From Lunatibacter salilacus (lineage in GTDB: Bacteria > Bacteroidota > Bacteroidia > Cytophagales > Cyclobacteriaceae): 64,000 nucleotides of DNA. Location of the stretch: positions 1-64,000 of the forward strand of contig NZ_VOLC01000016.1 in the NCBI RefSeq assembly GCF_009797935.1, given 5' to 3'. Shown here in pieces: positions 1-7,548 of the stretch. Below the pieces are notes generated by a model. That model was not told where the DNA came from, did no database searches, and was given only the letters and a program-made list of their open reading frames with translations. Every line of letters starts with the position of its first letter. Within the stretch, counting starts at the first letter, position 1. A program made the translations under genes and the position numbers.

Positions 1-428
1 AAAATTAGAAATCCCTATGTTCTCTGAGTCCCTTAGTCTCTCCGTCTCCTCAGTGGTTCCCTTTTTTGTTTCCCGCAACGGCCGCAACGGGTACTGAAAA
101 ATTAGAAATCCCTATGTTCTCTGAGTCCCTTAGTCTCTCCGTCTCCTCAGTGGTTCCCTTTTTTGTTTCCCGCAACGGCCGCAACGGGTACTGCAAAATT
201 AGAAATCCCTATGTTCTCTGAGTCCCTTAGTCTCTCCGTCTCCTCAGTGGTTCCCTTTTTTGTTTCCCGCAACGGCCGCAACGGGTACTGCAAAATTAGA
301 AATCCCTATGTTCTCTGAGTCCCTTAGTCTCTCCGTCTCCTCAGTGGTTCCCTTTCTTGTTTCCCGCAACGGCCGCAACGGGTACTTCGAAATTAGAAAT
401 CCCTATGTTCTCTGAGTCCCTTAGTCCT
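1..428. repeat. 97-bp tandem repeat, 4.4 copies
   Basis: Four complete 97-bp units begin at about 4, 101, 198 and 295, and a partial fifth begins at 392. The units are almost identical: only a few bases differ, just before each unit boundary and in one T-to-C change near 355. Each unit holds a CT-rich half and two direct copies of CCGCAACGG near its end. No credible reading frame uses the repeat. The array may extend to the left of the window. Confidence 0.95.
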
Positions 429-540
429 CTGTGTTCTCTAAGTCTCTAAGTCCCTCCGTCTCTAAGTCCCTCCGTCTCCTCTAAGTCCATAATCTCTCCT
501 TCCCCTCCAAGGTGCCAATGTGGTCCCTTTTTTAAGCGGA
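429..540. repeat. CT-rich low-complexity tract
   Basis: Degenerate reiterations of CTAAGTCCCTCCGTCTC follow the 97-bp array. The same word recurs in the intergenic tracts near 7450-7520 and 20190-20235, so this belongs to a dispersed low-complexity family in this genome. Confidence 0.75.
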
Positions 541-554
541 GGATTACCTAAGGC

Positions 555-1823
555 CTACTTGGCTTCTACGATGCCCTCCAGTCCTTTGTGCTGCTCCGGC
601 TTGCGCAGGAAGGCAATGAATACTGCGCCGAGCAGGGCCACGCCGATCAATACCGAGAAACCAATAGTATAGCCAACCGCTTCGCTGTACAACACGCCCA
701 ACAAGACGGGAAAAAGTGCTTCGGCGACTCCATCGGCCACGAGGATAATCCCCATCGTCCTTCCCAAAGCCTTGATCCCAAATAAATCAGCAGCCATCAA
801 TGGGATAATCATATAATCTCCGCCCAATCCAATACCAAAAATCACGGCAAAAATATAGATCCTCCCGGTGAAATCAGGCACAAGAAGCAAGGGGATCGCG
901 GACGCCACGATCAGGTAAATCGCCAGCATCACGTACTTTCGGTTAAAAATATCCGCCAAAAAGCCCATCAATACCCGTCCGATCAAACTCGAAAGCAAAA
1001 CAAAGGACATGACCTGCGCCGCATCGGTTTGGGAAAAGTCCAGATCACTGAGATATAATTTGATGTGCTGGCTGACCCCACCTACTACCCCAATGGAACA
1101 CATACTGCCTATGGCCAGCAGATAGAAGTTGCGGTCCCTGAGGATCTCGCGCATGGTAACCCCTTTAATCGCCGGTATGGCCAGTTGCTTTTTGCTGGGA
1201 TTGGCCCTTTCCTTATGGGCGTTGTCCCGGATAAAAAACGCCACCCCAAAGATCAACACAAAGCCAATTCCCCCCAAAATTGCGAGCGCTGTGTTCCAGT
1301 CGAACATCGCTTCCAGCTTGGCAGCCAATATGGGAACGACTGCTCCCCCCGCACCAATACCCAGATAGGCGATTCCCATGGCTTTGCCCCTGTTTTTGTC
1401 AAACCAGCGGGATATTAAAACCTGTGAAGGCAAAGGACCTGCAAAAACATATCCCAAAGCATTGAAAACATAAAACACATAAAACATTTCCAGCGAACTG
1501 CTAAAGGCAATACCGACAAAAGCAATGGCCAACATCACTGCCCCAGTCATCATCAGGCTCCTGGGGCCATATTTGTCAATCAACCATCCCGCAAAAAACC
1601 CAAATAAAGGAGCTACAATAAGCTTTCCCACCGCATTGCCGGAAGTGATCTGTGTCCTTGACCAGCCTCTCTCTTCCATGATAAAGTCAAAAAAGAAAGG
1701 CAGTCCATAGATCCCGAATCCGACGACAGCAAAAAGCGCCAAAAACGCCGTAACAATGATATATGTTTGCGAACTCTGAGGTGCACTAATTTCTATTTCG
1801 GGTGATATTGTCTTTTTATCCAT
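555..1823 (-). CDS. MFS transporter
   Basis: A 422-residue integral membrane protein of the major facilitator superfamily, probably a proton-linked or antiport carrier for an organic or sugar acid. It has about 12 hydrophobic segments, no signal peptide, and a loop after the second helix, GWLIDKYGPRSLM, matching the MFS A-motif. A hydrophilic stretch around residues 200-225 is the usual central loop. The overall look is closest to oxalate/formate-antiporter-like MFS_1 members. It lies downstream of the GH88 gene cluster on the same strand, but a terminator at 1955-1994 separates it, so it may have its own promoter. Its context suggests uptake of uronates or of the oligosaccharides used by that cluster. 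The substrate is inference. Start is the ATG at 1823. Confidence 0.85.
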   Translation of the reverse strand: MDKKTISPEIEISAPQSSQTYIIVTAFLALFAVVGFGIYGLPFFFDFIMEERGWSRTQITSGNAVGKLIVAPLFGFFAGWLIDKYGPRSLMMTGAVMLAIAFVGIAFSSSLEMFYVFYVFNALGYVFAGPLPSQVLISRWFDKNRGKAMGIAYLGIGAGGAVVPILAAKLEAMFDWNTALAILGGIGFVLIFGVAFFIRDNAHKERANPSKKQLAIPAIKGVTMREILRDRNFYLLAIGSMCSIGVVGGVSQHIKLYLSDLDFSQTDAAQVMSFVLLSSLIGRVLMGFLADIFNRKYVMLAIYLIVASAIPLLLVPDFTGRIYIFAVIFGIGLGGDYMIIPLMAADLFGIKALGRTMGIILVADGVAEALFPVLLGVLYSEAVGYTIGFSVLIGVALLGAVFIAFLRKPEQHKGLEGIVEAK

Positions 1824-1954
1824 TCTCAGGCTATGATTTATAAATTTTATGGTGCCATAATAATATGGCTTTTCGGTCTAAATACATTGTAACTCAACTT
1901 ATATTTTATACGGATCCCCAAACTGATCACACCAATGGTAAACAATCCAGTTTA

Positions 1955-1994
1955 GAAAAAAGAAATCCCTACCAAATAAATCCGGTAGGGATTT
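1955..1994 (-). terminator. Rho-independent terminator after the SDR gene
   Basis: Perfect 11-bp arms, AAATCCCTACC at 1963-1973 and its complement at 1984-1994, enclose a 10-base loop. On the minus strand the stem is followed by a T-rich run. It lies immediately downstream of the stop of the SDR gene at 2000. Confidence 0.85.
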
Positions 1995-1999
1995 GCCCA

Positions 2000-2770
2000 T
2001 TATAATCGTGGAATACTCAATCCCCCATCGACCATGATAACCTGACCTGTGGAATAAGGAAAATTACCAGTAGCCAAAGAAGCGACCGCAAGCCCTACAT
2101 CTTCGGGAAGACCCCATCGGGATGTAACACACAATCCTTCAGCTAGAAGTTTGTCGTATTTTTCCTTTACACCCGAAGTCATATCCGTGGCGATTATGCC
2201 CGGCCGAACTTCATAGACAGGTATATTATATTCGCCTAACCGTACAGCGAAAAGCTGAGTAGCCATGCTCATGCCAGCTTTTGCGACGCAGTACTCTCCC
2301 CTATTCACCGAAGCAATAGTCGCTGAAATGGAGGAGACATTGATGATCGCTCCCTGAAAATCCGGGTCAGAATTCTTTTGGGAAATCATCCAGTTGGCAG
2401 CCGTCTGTGAGAGAAAATAGACCGAATTCAGGTTTGTCTTCAGCACATAGTCAAAGCTTTCTTCTGTAGCTTCCAATATATCCTTCCGCTCTTTAGGAGC
2501 TACTCCGGCGTTATTCACCAAAACATTCAACCTACCAAACCTTTCCGAAATGGTGTCGAAGATACCTTGTCGCTGGGAAGCGTCAGATACATCTCCCCGA
2601 CAATAAACAACTTCTGCCCCAAGCGATCTCAATTCTTCCAAACTGTCGGATGTATCATCCTCCGCCCGCATACCATTGATAGCCAAGTCAAATCCATTAT
2701 TGGCCAGACACTTCGCTATCCCCAATCCTATTCCCCGGGATCCTCCGGTCACTAAGGCAACTTTCTTCAT
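2000..2770 (-). CDS. SDR family oxidoreductase (FabG/KduD-like)
   Basis: A 256-residue classical short-chain dehydrogenase/reductase, expected in the cytoplasm with NAD(P)H. The cofactor motif TGGSRGIG is at residues 8-15, NNAG at about 86, the catalytic Ser in the NVSSISA segment, and the catalytic YxxxK as YCVAK. The C-terminal GQVIMVDGG is typical of FabG-like members. The gene starts one base after the stop of the Gfo/Idh gene, so it is in the same operon as the GH88, isomerase and Gfo/Idh genes. The context suggests a sugar-acid or keto-sugar substrate, for instance a KduD-like step on a 5-keto uronate, and not fatty acid synthesis. The exact substrate cannot be read from sequence. Confidence 0.9.
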   Translation of the reverse strand: MKKVALVTGGSRGIGLGIAKCLANNGFDLAINGMRAEDDTSDSLEELRSLGAEVVYCRGDVSDASQRQGIFDTISERFGRLNVLVNNAGVAPKERKDILEATEESFDYVLKTNLNSVYFLSQTAANWMISQKNSDPDFQGAIINVSSISATIASVNRGEYCVAKAGMSMATQLFAVRLGEYNIPVYEVRPGIIATDMTSGVKEKYDKLLAEGLCVTSRWGLPEDVGLAVASLATGNFPYSTGQVIMVDGGLSIPRL

Positions 2771-2771
2771 C

Positions 2772-3914
2772 TTACAGTTCCGGTATATCTACCCAACTTC
2801 TTTTTTCCCAGCTTTCTATGCCCTTCTCTGCCAACTGTACCCCTTTGGCACCTTCTTTCATTCCCCAAGGGAAAGGCTCATCCAATACCACATGCTTCAG
2901 AAACAATTCCCACTGAACTTTAAAAGCGTTGTCAAATACCTCTTGCTCCGGCACCTTTGACCAGCCTTCATAAAAATCTATTGGCTGAACAATATCCGGG
3001 TTCCATACAGGCTTCGGCGTATTGCCATAGTGTTGGATATAACACTCCCTAAGTCCAGCAACCGCTGAACCTTTGGTTCCATCCACTTGTACAGTCAAAA
3101 GGTCATCCCTTCGAACTCGGACAGTCCATGACGAATTGAAATGGGCAACTACGCCTCCCTCCAGCTCGAAAGTGGCATAAGCCGAATCATCTGCTGTACA
3201 TTTGTATGGTTTTCCTGCTTCGTCTACTCGCTCCTTTACATGGGTAGCACCATAACAGGAAACTGCCTTAACCTTTCCGAATAAATTATCCAACACATAT
3301 CTCCAATGACAAAGCATATCTACGATGATACCGCCATCATCTTCCTTGCGGTAATTCCAAGATGGACGCTGTGCGGGTACGGTGTGTCCTTCAAAGACCC
3401 AGTACCCAAACTCTCCTCTAACAGATAGAATTTCCCCAAAAAATCCGTTTTCTATAAGGCGTTGTATTTTTCTAAGACCAGGTAACCAAAGTTTATCCTG
3501 CACTACCCCATGCTTCACCCCTGCTTCTTCACATAACGCATGCAACTCAAGGGCTGTTTTGACATCCACGGATACTGGTTTTTCACAATAGACATGTTTA
3601 CCCATTTTAATCGCCTGCTTTACAGCATCGGCTCTTCTTCCGGTAGTCTGTGCATCGAAATATATACTGTAATAAGAATCGTTCATTACCGAACCCAGAT
3701 CGGTCGTAGTTTTGGTTACGCCTGACATCTTCGTAAGGTCATCCAGTTTTGATTGGTTTCTTCCAACCAAAATAGGGTCTGGCATTATGGTGTCGCCATT
3801 AGGTAGCTTAACGCCACCCTGTTTGATAATGGCTACGATACTTCTCATCAGGTGTTGGTTGGTGCCCATTCTTCCGGTCACCCCGTTCATTATTATACCT
3901 ATTTTGTGTTCCAT
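2772..3914 (-). CDS. Gfo/Idh/MocA family oxidoreductase
   Basis: A 380-residue NAD(P)-dependent sugar dehydrogenase-like protein. The N-terminal Rossmann fold has NGVTGRMG around residues 11-18, and the hallmark EKP motif is in HVYCEKPVS near residue 110. The remaining two thirds form the Gfo/Idh/MocA C-terminal alpha/beta domain, with DMLCHWRYVLDNLFG as the conserved Asp/His region. No signal peptide, so it acts in the cytoplasm, unlike the Tat-exported relative at 17196. It lies between the TIM-barrel isomerase (62 bp upstream) and the SDR (1 bp downstream). With them it probably oxidises, reduces or epimerises the monosaccharide released by the GH88 enzyme. Substrate unknown. Confidence 0.92.
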   Translation of the reverse strand: MEHKIGIIMNGVTGRMGTNQHLMRSIVAIIKQGGVKLPNGDTIMPDPILVGRNQSKLDDLTKMSGVTKTTTDLGSVMNDSYYSIYFDAQTTGRRADAVKQAIKMGKHVYCEKPVSVDVKTALELHALCEEAGVKHGVVQDKLWLPGLRKIQRLIENGFFGEILSVRGEFGYWVFEGHTVPAQRPSWNYRKEDDGGIIVDMLCHWRYVLDNLFGKVKAVSCYGATHVKERVDEAGKPYKCTADDSAYATFELEGGVVAHFNSSWTVRVRRDDLLTVQVDGTKGSAVAGLRECYIQHYGNTPKPVWNPDIVQPIDFYEGWSKVPEQEVFDNAFKVQWELFLKHVVLDEPFPWGMKEGAKGVQLAEKGIESWEKRSWVDIPEL

Positions 3915-3976
3915 GGTATGCGTTTAAGTTTTGGTTATTCGGTCATACAATAATTGATATTCCATGCTGACTGGTA

Positions 3977-4807
3977 TTAACAGCCTTTGTAACTTTTGAC
4001 TATTTTATTCAAGAAGTCATGTTGGTCGGTCGCCCAGTGACGGTCAGAAAAAATCTCCACCTCATTGTAGCCACTGAATCCGGCCTCCTCCACCCATCCC
4101 CGGATTTTTTGTATGGGTATGCAGCCTTCTCCCATCAGTCCCCGGTCATTGAGCATATCCACCGTCGGGCTTACCCAGTCACAGATATGAAATGCCATAA
4201 GATTTCCGTTGGCACCGCACCTTTTGATTTCCTTTTCCAAGTGTGGATCCCACCAAAGGTGATATACGTCGGCCGCTATTCCCACATGGTCGGAACCTAT
4301 AGCTTCGGCCATGTCATTGGCTTGCTCCATTGTATTTACTGCTGAGCGGGTGTCCGCATACATGGGATGTAATGGCTCTATGGCCAGTTTTACTCCGTTA
4401 TCTATGGCATAAGGCAACACTTTTTCGATCCCTTCCTGAATTTGGGAACGGGATACTTCCAAAGACTGTCCCGGATCCGCCCCACAAACCAAGACAATCA
4501 TTTCAGCTCCAAGGGCTGCGGCCTCATCCACCGCCTTAAGATTGTCATCAATGGCTTTTTTTCGGGTTTCCGATGAGATGGAAGGAAAAAATCCACCTCT
4601 CACCAAAGAAACAATTCCCAATCCGTGAGCTCTCAACCGGTCACCGGAAGCAGCTATGTTGCGGCCTTCGAGGTATTGTCTCCATACAGAGATGCCTTTC
4701 ACCCCCGCCTTTTCATAGTTTTCTCCCGCCTCTTCCAGGGACCACGACTTAGTCGTGATCGTATGGATGCAGAGTTTGCTCAGGTCTTGAATAGGTCCTA
4801 CGCTCAT
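3977..4807 (-). CDS. Sugar phosphate isomerase/epimerase (TIM barrel)
   Basis: A 276-residue protein of the xylose-isomerase-like TIM barrel (AP endonuclease 2) family. Predicted metal ligands are the Glu in AIEPLHPMYAD, the Asp in GIAADVYHLWWD, the His in AFHICDW and the Glu in NEVEIFSDRHW, the usual spacing for sugar isomerases/epimerases. The start chosen is the ATG at 4807, which overlaps the stop of the GH88 gene as ATGA. A longer frame would need a TTG start at 4816. The overlap implies translational coupling to GH88. The likely role is isomerisation or epimerisation of the released uronate or its keto form. No signal peptide. Confidence 0.88.
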   Translation of the reverse strand: MSVGPIQDLSKLCIHTITTKSWSLEEAGENYEKAGVKGISVWRQYLEGRNIAASGDRLRAHGLGIVSLVRGGFFPSISSETRKKAIDDNLKAVDEAAALGAEMIVLVCGADPGQSLEVSRSQIQEGIEKVLPYAIDNGVKLAIEPLHPMYADTRSAVNTMEQANDMAEAIGSDHVGIAADVYHLWWDPHLEKEIKRCGANGNLMAFHICDWVSPTVDMLNDRGLMGEGCIPIQKIRGWVEEAGFSGYNEVEIFSDRHWATDQHDFLNKIVKSYKGC

Positions 4808-6186
4808 GACAGGCAATTAAAAAAGGTGTAGTATTTCTCTTCGGAGATAATTCGGGAAACATACAGTGCCAATTCCCGTGCATGATAATCACCCCACATG
4901 CTGGATTCCTCACAAGCTATAGTCTGTCCCTTAGGGACATTGTCCCAACCATTTGGCTGGTGGTAAATCGAATGCAGGAGGATTCCCTGATGATTTGGAT
5001 TGGTGCTGAGATACGGTTCCTGAAGAATGGTTTTAAGAACTGTTAAGCCCGCCTGCCAGTATTTGGAACCGCTTTCAGTATCGCCATTTTCTTTCAGGTA
5101 CTTGCCTAATCGCAGCAAACCCTGGGCACCAATGGCAGCAGCTGAACTGTCTACCGGTTCATAGGCATTGTAAGGATCCGCCGGTTTGGAAAGGTAATCG
5201 CCAAGTTTATGAAGCTGCGGTGCTCCGGTATCCCAATAAGGTACTCCGTCGGTTGGTGTATGTTCTATATAAAAATCACAGGTAGCCTTTGCAGCCTGTA
5301 GCATAAATTTTTCGATATCAGCCCTAGAACCATATGCAGCCAAGTCATCGTCCGACAGCGTCTGTATGTATTCAAGTTCCTCAGCAAATCCGCACATTGC
5401 CCAAGCCAAACCCCTGGTCCAGGTGGAAAAACCTGTATACCCTTGTTGGGAATTTGGGCAACGGAAATTGCCGTCGTTTGTGTTGAAGACACTCTCATGG
5501 GCCGTCCTTCCCCAGAGATCATATCGGTCTCTACCTTTGCCATAAAATACGGAATAGTCCGCTGTGGCTTTGGCATGTTGCAAACCTCTAACCAGAAGAT
5601 TTACCCGCAGGTCATTTTCCTCCTGCAAAACATGGCCTAGGCTGTGACTTAACATCAAAATTCTAACAGTCCGGATGGTATCTACAAATAGGGAGTGGGG
5701 GCCGTTAAACGAATAAATATAGCCACCGTCTTTAATATTAGTCCATCGGCTTGCCTGTACAGCTCCGGATATTTTAAGGGCCAACTCATAAAAATTCTTC
5801 TCCCATTCATTATGGGGAATTTTACCTTCCACCATCAGGCGGAGTAGATTGCCGTAGGTACTGGCATTGTTGAAGCCATGGTCGTGTACACCGGTATGAC
5901 TAATATGGGGAGCCATAAGCTTTAGCGTCTCTTCTTTGGCTTTGTCCAAATACCGCTGCTCTCCGGTGGCATCAAACTGCAGGATAGAAGAGCCAAATTG
6001 AAATCCCTGCGTCCATTCTGTCCAACCACGGGTGTCGTATTTTCCGTTTACGGTAAATACCGGTGACCCTTTATCCTGTGGATATTCTCTTTCAATGGCC
6101 TCGATTTTTTCGCCTGATAGCTGCCAAAATTTGTCCAGTGATCCTTTCAGGTCTTTGGGCTTAATGTCGAAATCAATAGTAATCAT
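4804..6186 (-). CDS. GH88 unsaturated glucuronyl hydrolase
   Basis: A 460-residue (alpha/alpha)6-barrel hydrolase that removes 4,5-unsaturated uronic acid from the non-reducing end of oligosaccharides made by polysaccharide lyases. Family landmarks are HDHGF (first catalytic Asp region, about residue 92), FVDTIRTVRILM (second conserved Asp), FSTWTRGLAWAM and the C-terminal SSMWGDYHARELAL. There is no signal peptide, so it acts in the cytoplasm on imported oligosaccharides. The ATG at 6186 is preferred. The frame extends 39 bases to a TTG at 6225, but that adds an Asn-rich, unconserved tail. It is the first gene of the operon GH88, isomerase, Gfo/Idh, SDR. An AraC regulator lies just upstream on the same strand. 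GH105 is less likely because of the HDxGF motif. No lyase is in the window. Confidence 0.88.
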   Translation of the reverse strand: MITIDFDIKPKDLKGSLDKFWQLSGEKIEAIEREYPQDKGSPVFTVNGKYDTRGWTEWTQGFQFGSSILQFDATGEQRYLDKAKEETLKLMAPHISHTGVHDHGFNNASTYGNLLRLMVEGKIPHNEWEKNFYELALKISGAVQASRWTNIKDGGYIYSFNGPHSLFVDTIRTVRILMLSHSLGHVLQEENDLRVNLLVRGLQHAKATADYSVFYGKGRDRYDLWGRTAHESVFNTNDGNFRCPNSQQGYTGFSTWTRGLAWAMCGFAEELEYIQTLSDDDLAAYGSRADIEKFMLQAAKATCDFYIEHTPTDGVPYWDTGAPQLHKLGDYLSKPADPYNAYEPVDSSAAAIGAQGLLRLGKYLKENGDTESGSKYWQAGLTVLKTILQEPYLSTNPNHQGILLHSIYHQPNGWDNVPKGQTIACEESSMWGDYHARELALYVSRIISEEKYYTFFNCLS

Positions 6187-6339
6187 TTTGTTTAGGGGAT
6201 AAGAATTATTTTGATTAAAATTCAAATGCTATACTTCCGCCAAATAATCAATGGCTTTTCAAACTATAAAAGTCTTGCACTTTTTAACTTGATGATAAAG
6301 GTAACTTGTCCCAAGCTATATTTAAAGGCATTTTTTTAT

Positions 6340-7236
6340 TTATAACTGGTACTTTTCGTTTTCTGTATGCCTGAATTCCGATGGGGTAAGCCCCGTTTTC
6401 TTTTTGAAAATGCGGCTAAAATAAGAAGGATCTTCGTAATTCAGCCGATAAGCGATTTCCTTATTTGACAGATCGGTATAAATAAGATATCTCTTTGCCT
6501 GAAGAATCAACCGCTCCATAAGCAGTTCTCCCGCTGTATTGCCTGTTATTTTTTTTACGTATTTGTTGAGGATTGCCGGAGAAAGGGCTAATTGGTCGGC
6601 ATAGTCCTGCACCAGGTGATTCTGTATAAACTGTTGTTCCAAAAGTGCATTAAACTGCTGAACAATCTTGAAATGGGGATCCAGCATCTTTTTTTTCTCC
6701 GCAAAGTAATCCACATAGTATTGTTTGCATTTCAACAAAAAGACCTGCAAATAGCTTCTTAAAATTTCCCTACCCAGTTGTTGCCTTGCGGTATACTCTT
6801 TTTTTATGGTCTGGATCAATAAGATAATTTCCTGAAAATCAACCCCATCCAAATTTAGTATGGGAACCATGGTGGGATTATTAAAAAAAGGCAATTGGAA
6901 CAACAAATCCTCATGAAAGGTATCCAAGGCATAGAAATCCTTCGAAAAAACCATCAGGTATCCGTGGTAATCTTTTTCCCTTGATATTAAATGAACTTGC
7001 CCCGGAGATAAAAAATGAATGCTTTGAGATTGAATCGTGTGTGTGGCGAAATCAATCTCATGTTTACCCGCCCCGTTGACAAATACGCATATTTCATAAT
7101 ACTTGTGACGGTGCGGTCGGTCGGTCTCATGTGGATAGGTACTGTTAGTGATCGTTTTACCCTGAACCTCATAGAGTTGAAAGGCCTGTTGCTGAGGGCT
7201 GTGGGGCATTTCATACGTTTTGATTGGGTCCAGCAT
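6340..7236 (-). CDS. AraC family transcriptional regulator (cupin + HTH)
   Basis: A 298-residue regulator. The N-terminal half (about 15-130) is a cupin-like sensor with HRHKYYEICVFVNG and LSPGQVHLI. The C-terminal 100 residues are an AraC double HTH, with LSPAILNKYVKKITGNTAGE in the first helix pair and NKEIAYRLNYEDPSYFSRIF followed by KKKTGLTPSEFR in the second. It lies 153 bp upstream of the GH88 operon on the same strand and is the obvious candidate to control it in response to a uronate-type ligand. The ligand is unknown. Start is the ATG at 7236. Confidence 0.92.
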   Translation of the reverse strand: MLDPIKTYEMPHSPQQQAFQLYEVQGKTITNSTYPHETDRPHRHKYYEICVFVNGAGKHEIDFATHTIQSQSIHFLSPGQVHLISREKDYHGYLMVFSKDFYALDTFHEDLLFQLPFFNNPTMVPILNLDGVDFQEIILLIQTIKKEYTARQQLGREILRSYLQVFLLKCKQYYVDYFAEKKKMLDPHFKIVQQFNALLEQQFIQNHLVQDYADQLALSPAILNKYVKKITGNTAGELLMERLILQAKRYLIYTDLSNKEIAYRLNYEDPSYFSRIFKKKTGLTPSEFRHTENEKYQL

Positions 7237-7298
7237 AGAAAAGTCAGATACGCATGTTGAGTATATACTTTACAAAAGAAAAGGAATTTGCGCACTTA

Positions 7299-7307
7299 GC
7301 AAAGTTA
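7299..7307 (-). promoter_or_regulatory. Possible -7 element of the AraC gene
   Basis: Minus-strand TAACTTTGC matches the Bacteroidota -7 consensus TAnnTTTG and would leave a leader of roughly 55-60 bases before the ATG at 7236. No -33 TTTG is seen at the expected distance, so support is partial. Confidence 0.35.
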
Positions 7308-7369
7308 TTCTCCGTATTCAAATGCGGATCTGCCAATCTCCAGTCTCAGTCTAGAAGTAAGTTAGTGGG

Positions 7370-7540
7370 TTTATGGGTCGATAGGTTGATTGGTCGATAG
7401 GTCGATAGTTGATGGGTTTGACAAGTTTGACTCGTCGATGGGGTTCGGTTGATGGGACTCAGTCCCTAAGTCTATTCGTCTCTAAGTCCCTCCGTCCCTA
7501 AGTCTCTCAGTCTTCCAGCTTCGGTCTCCCCTCTACCCCC
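7370..7540. repeat. Low-complexity intergenic tract (GGTCGATAG / CTAAGTCCCT words)
   Basis: Short words such as GGTCGATAGGTTGAT and TCTCTAAGTCCCTCCGTC are repeated imperfectly. The tract occupies most of the 316-bp gap between the degenerate HTCS and the AraC gene. Similar text is found at 429-540 and 20100-20237. Confidence 0.7.
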
Positions 7541-7548
7541 CTATTCCA

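Noticed and set aside
1-428. 97-bp repeats considered as a CRISPR array
   Set aside because: The whole 97-bp unit is conserved with no unique spacers, and no cas genes are near.
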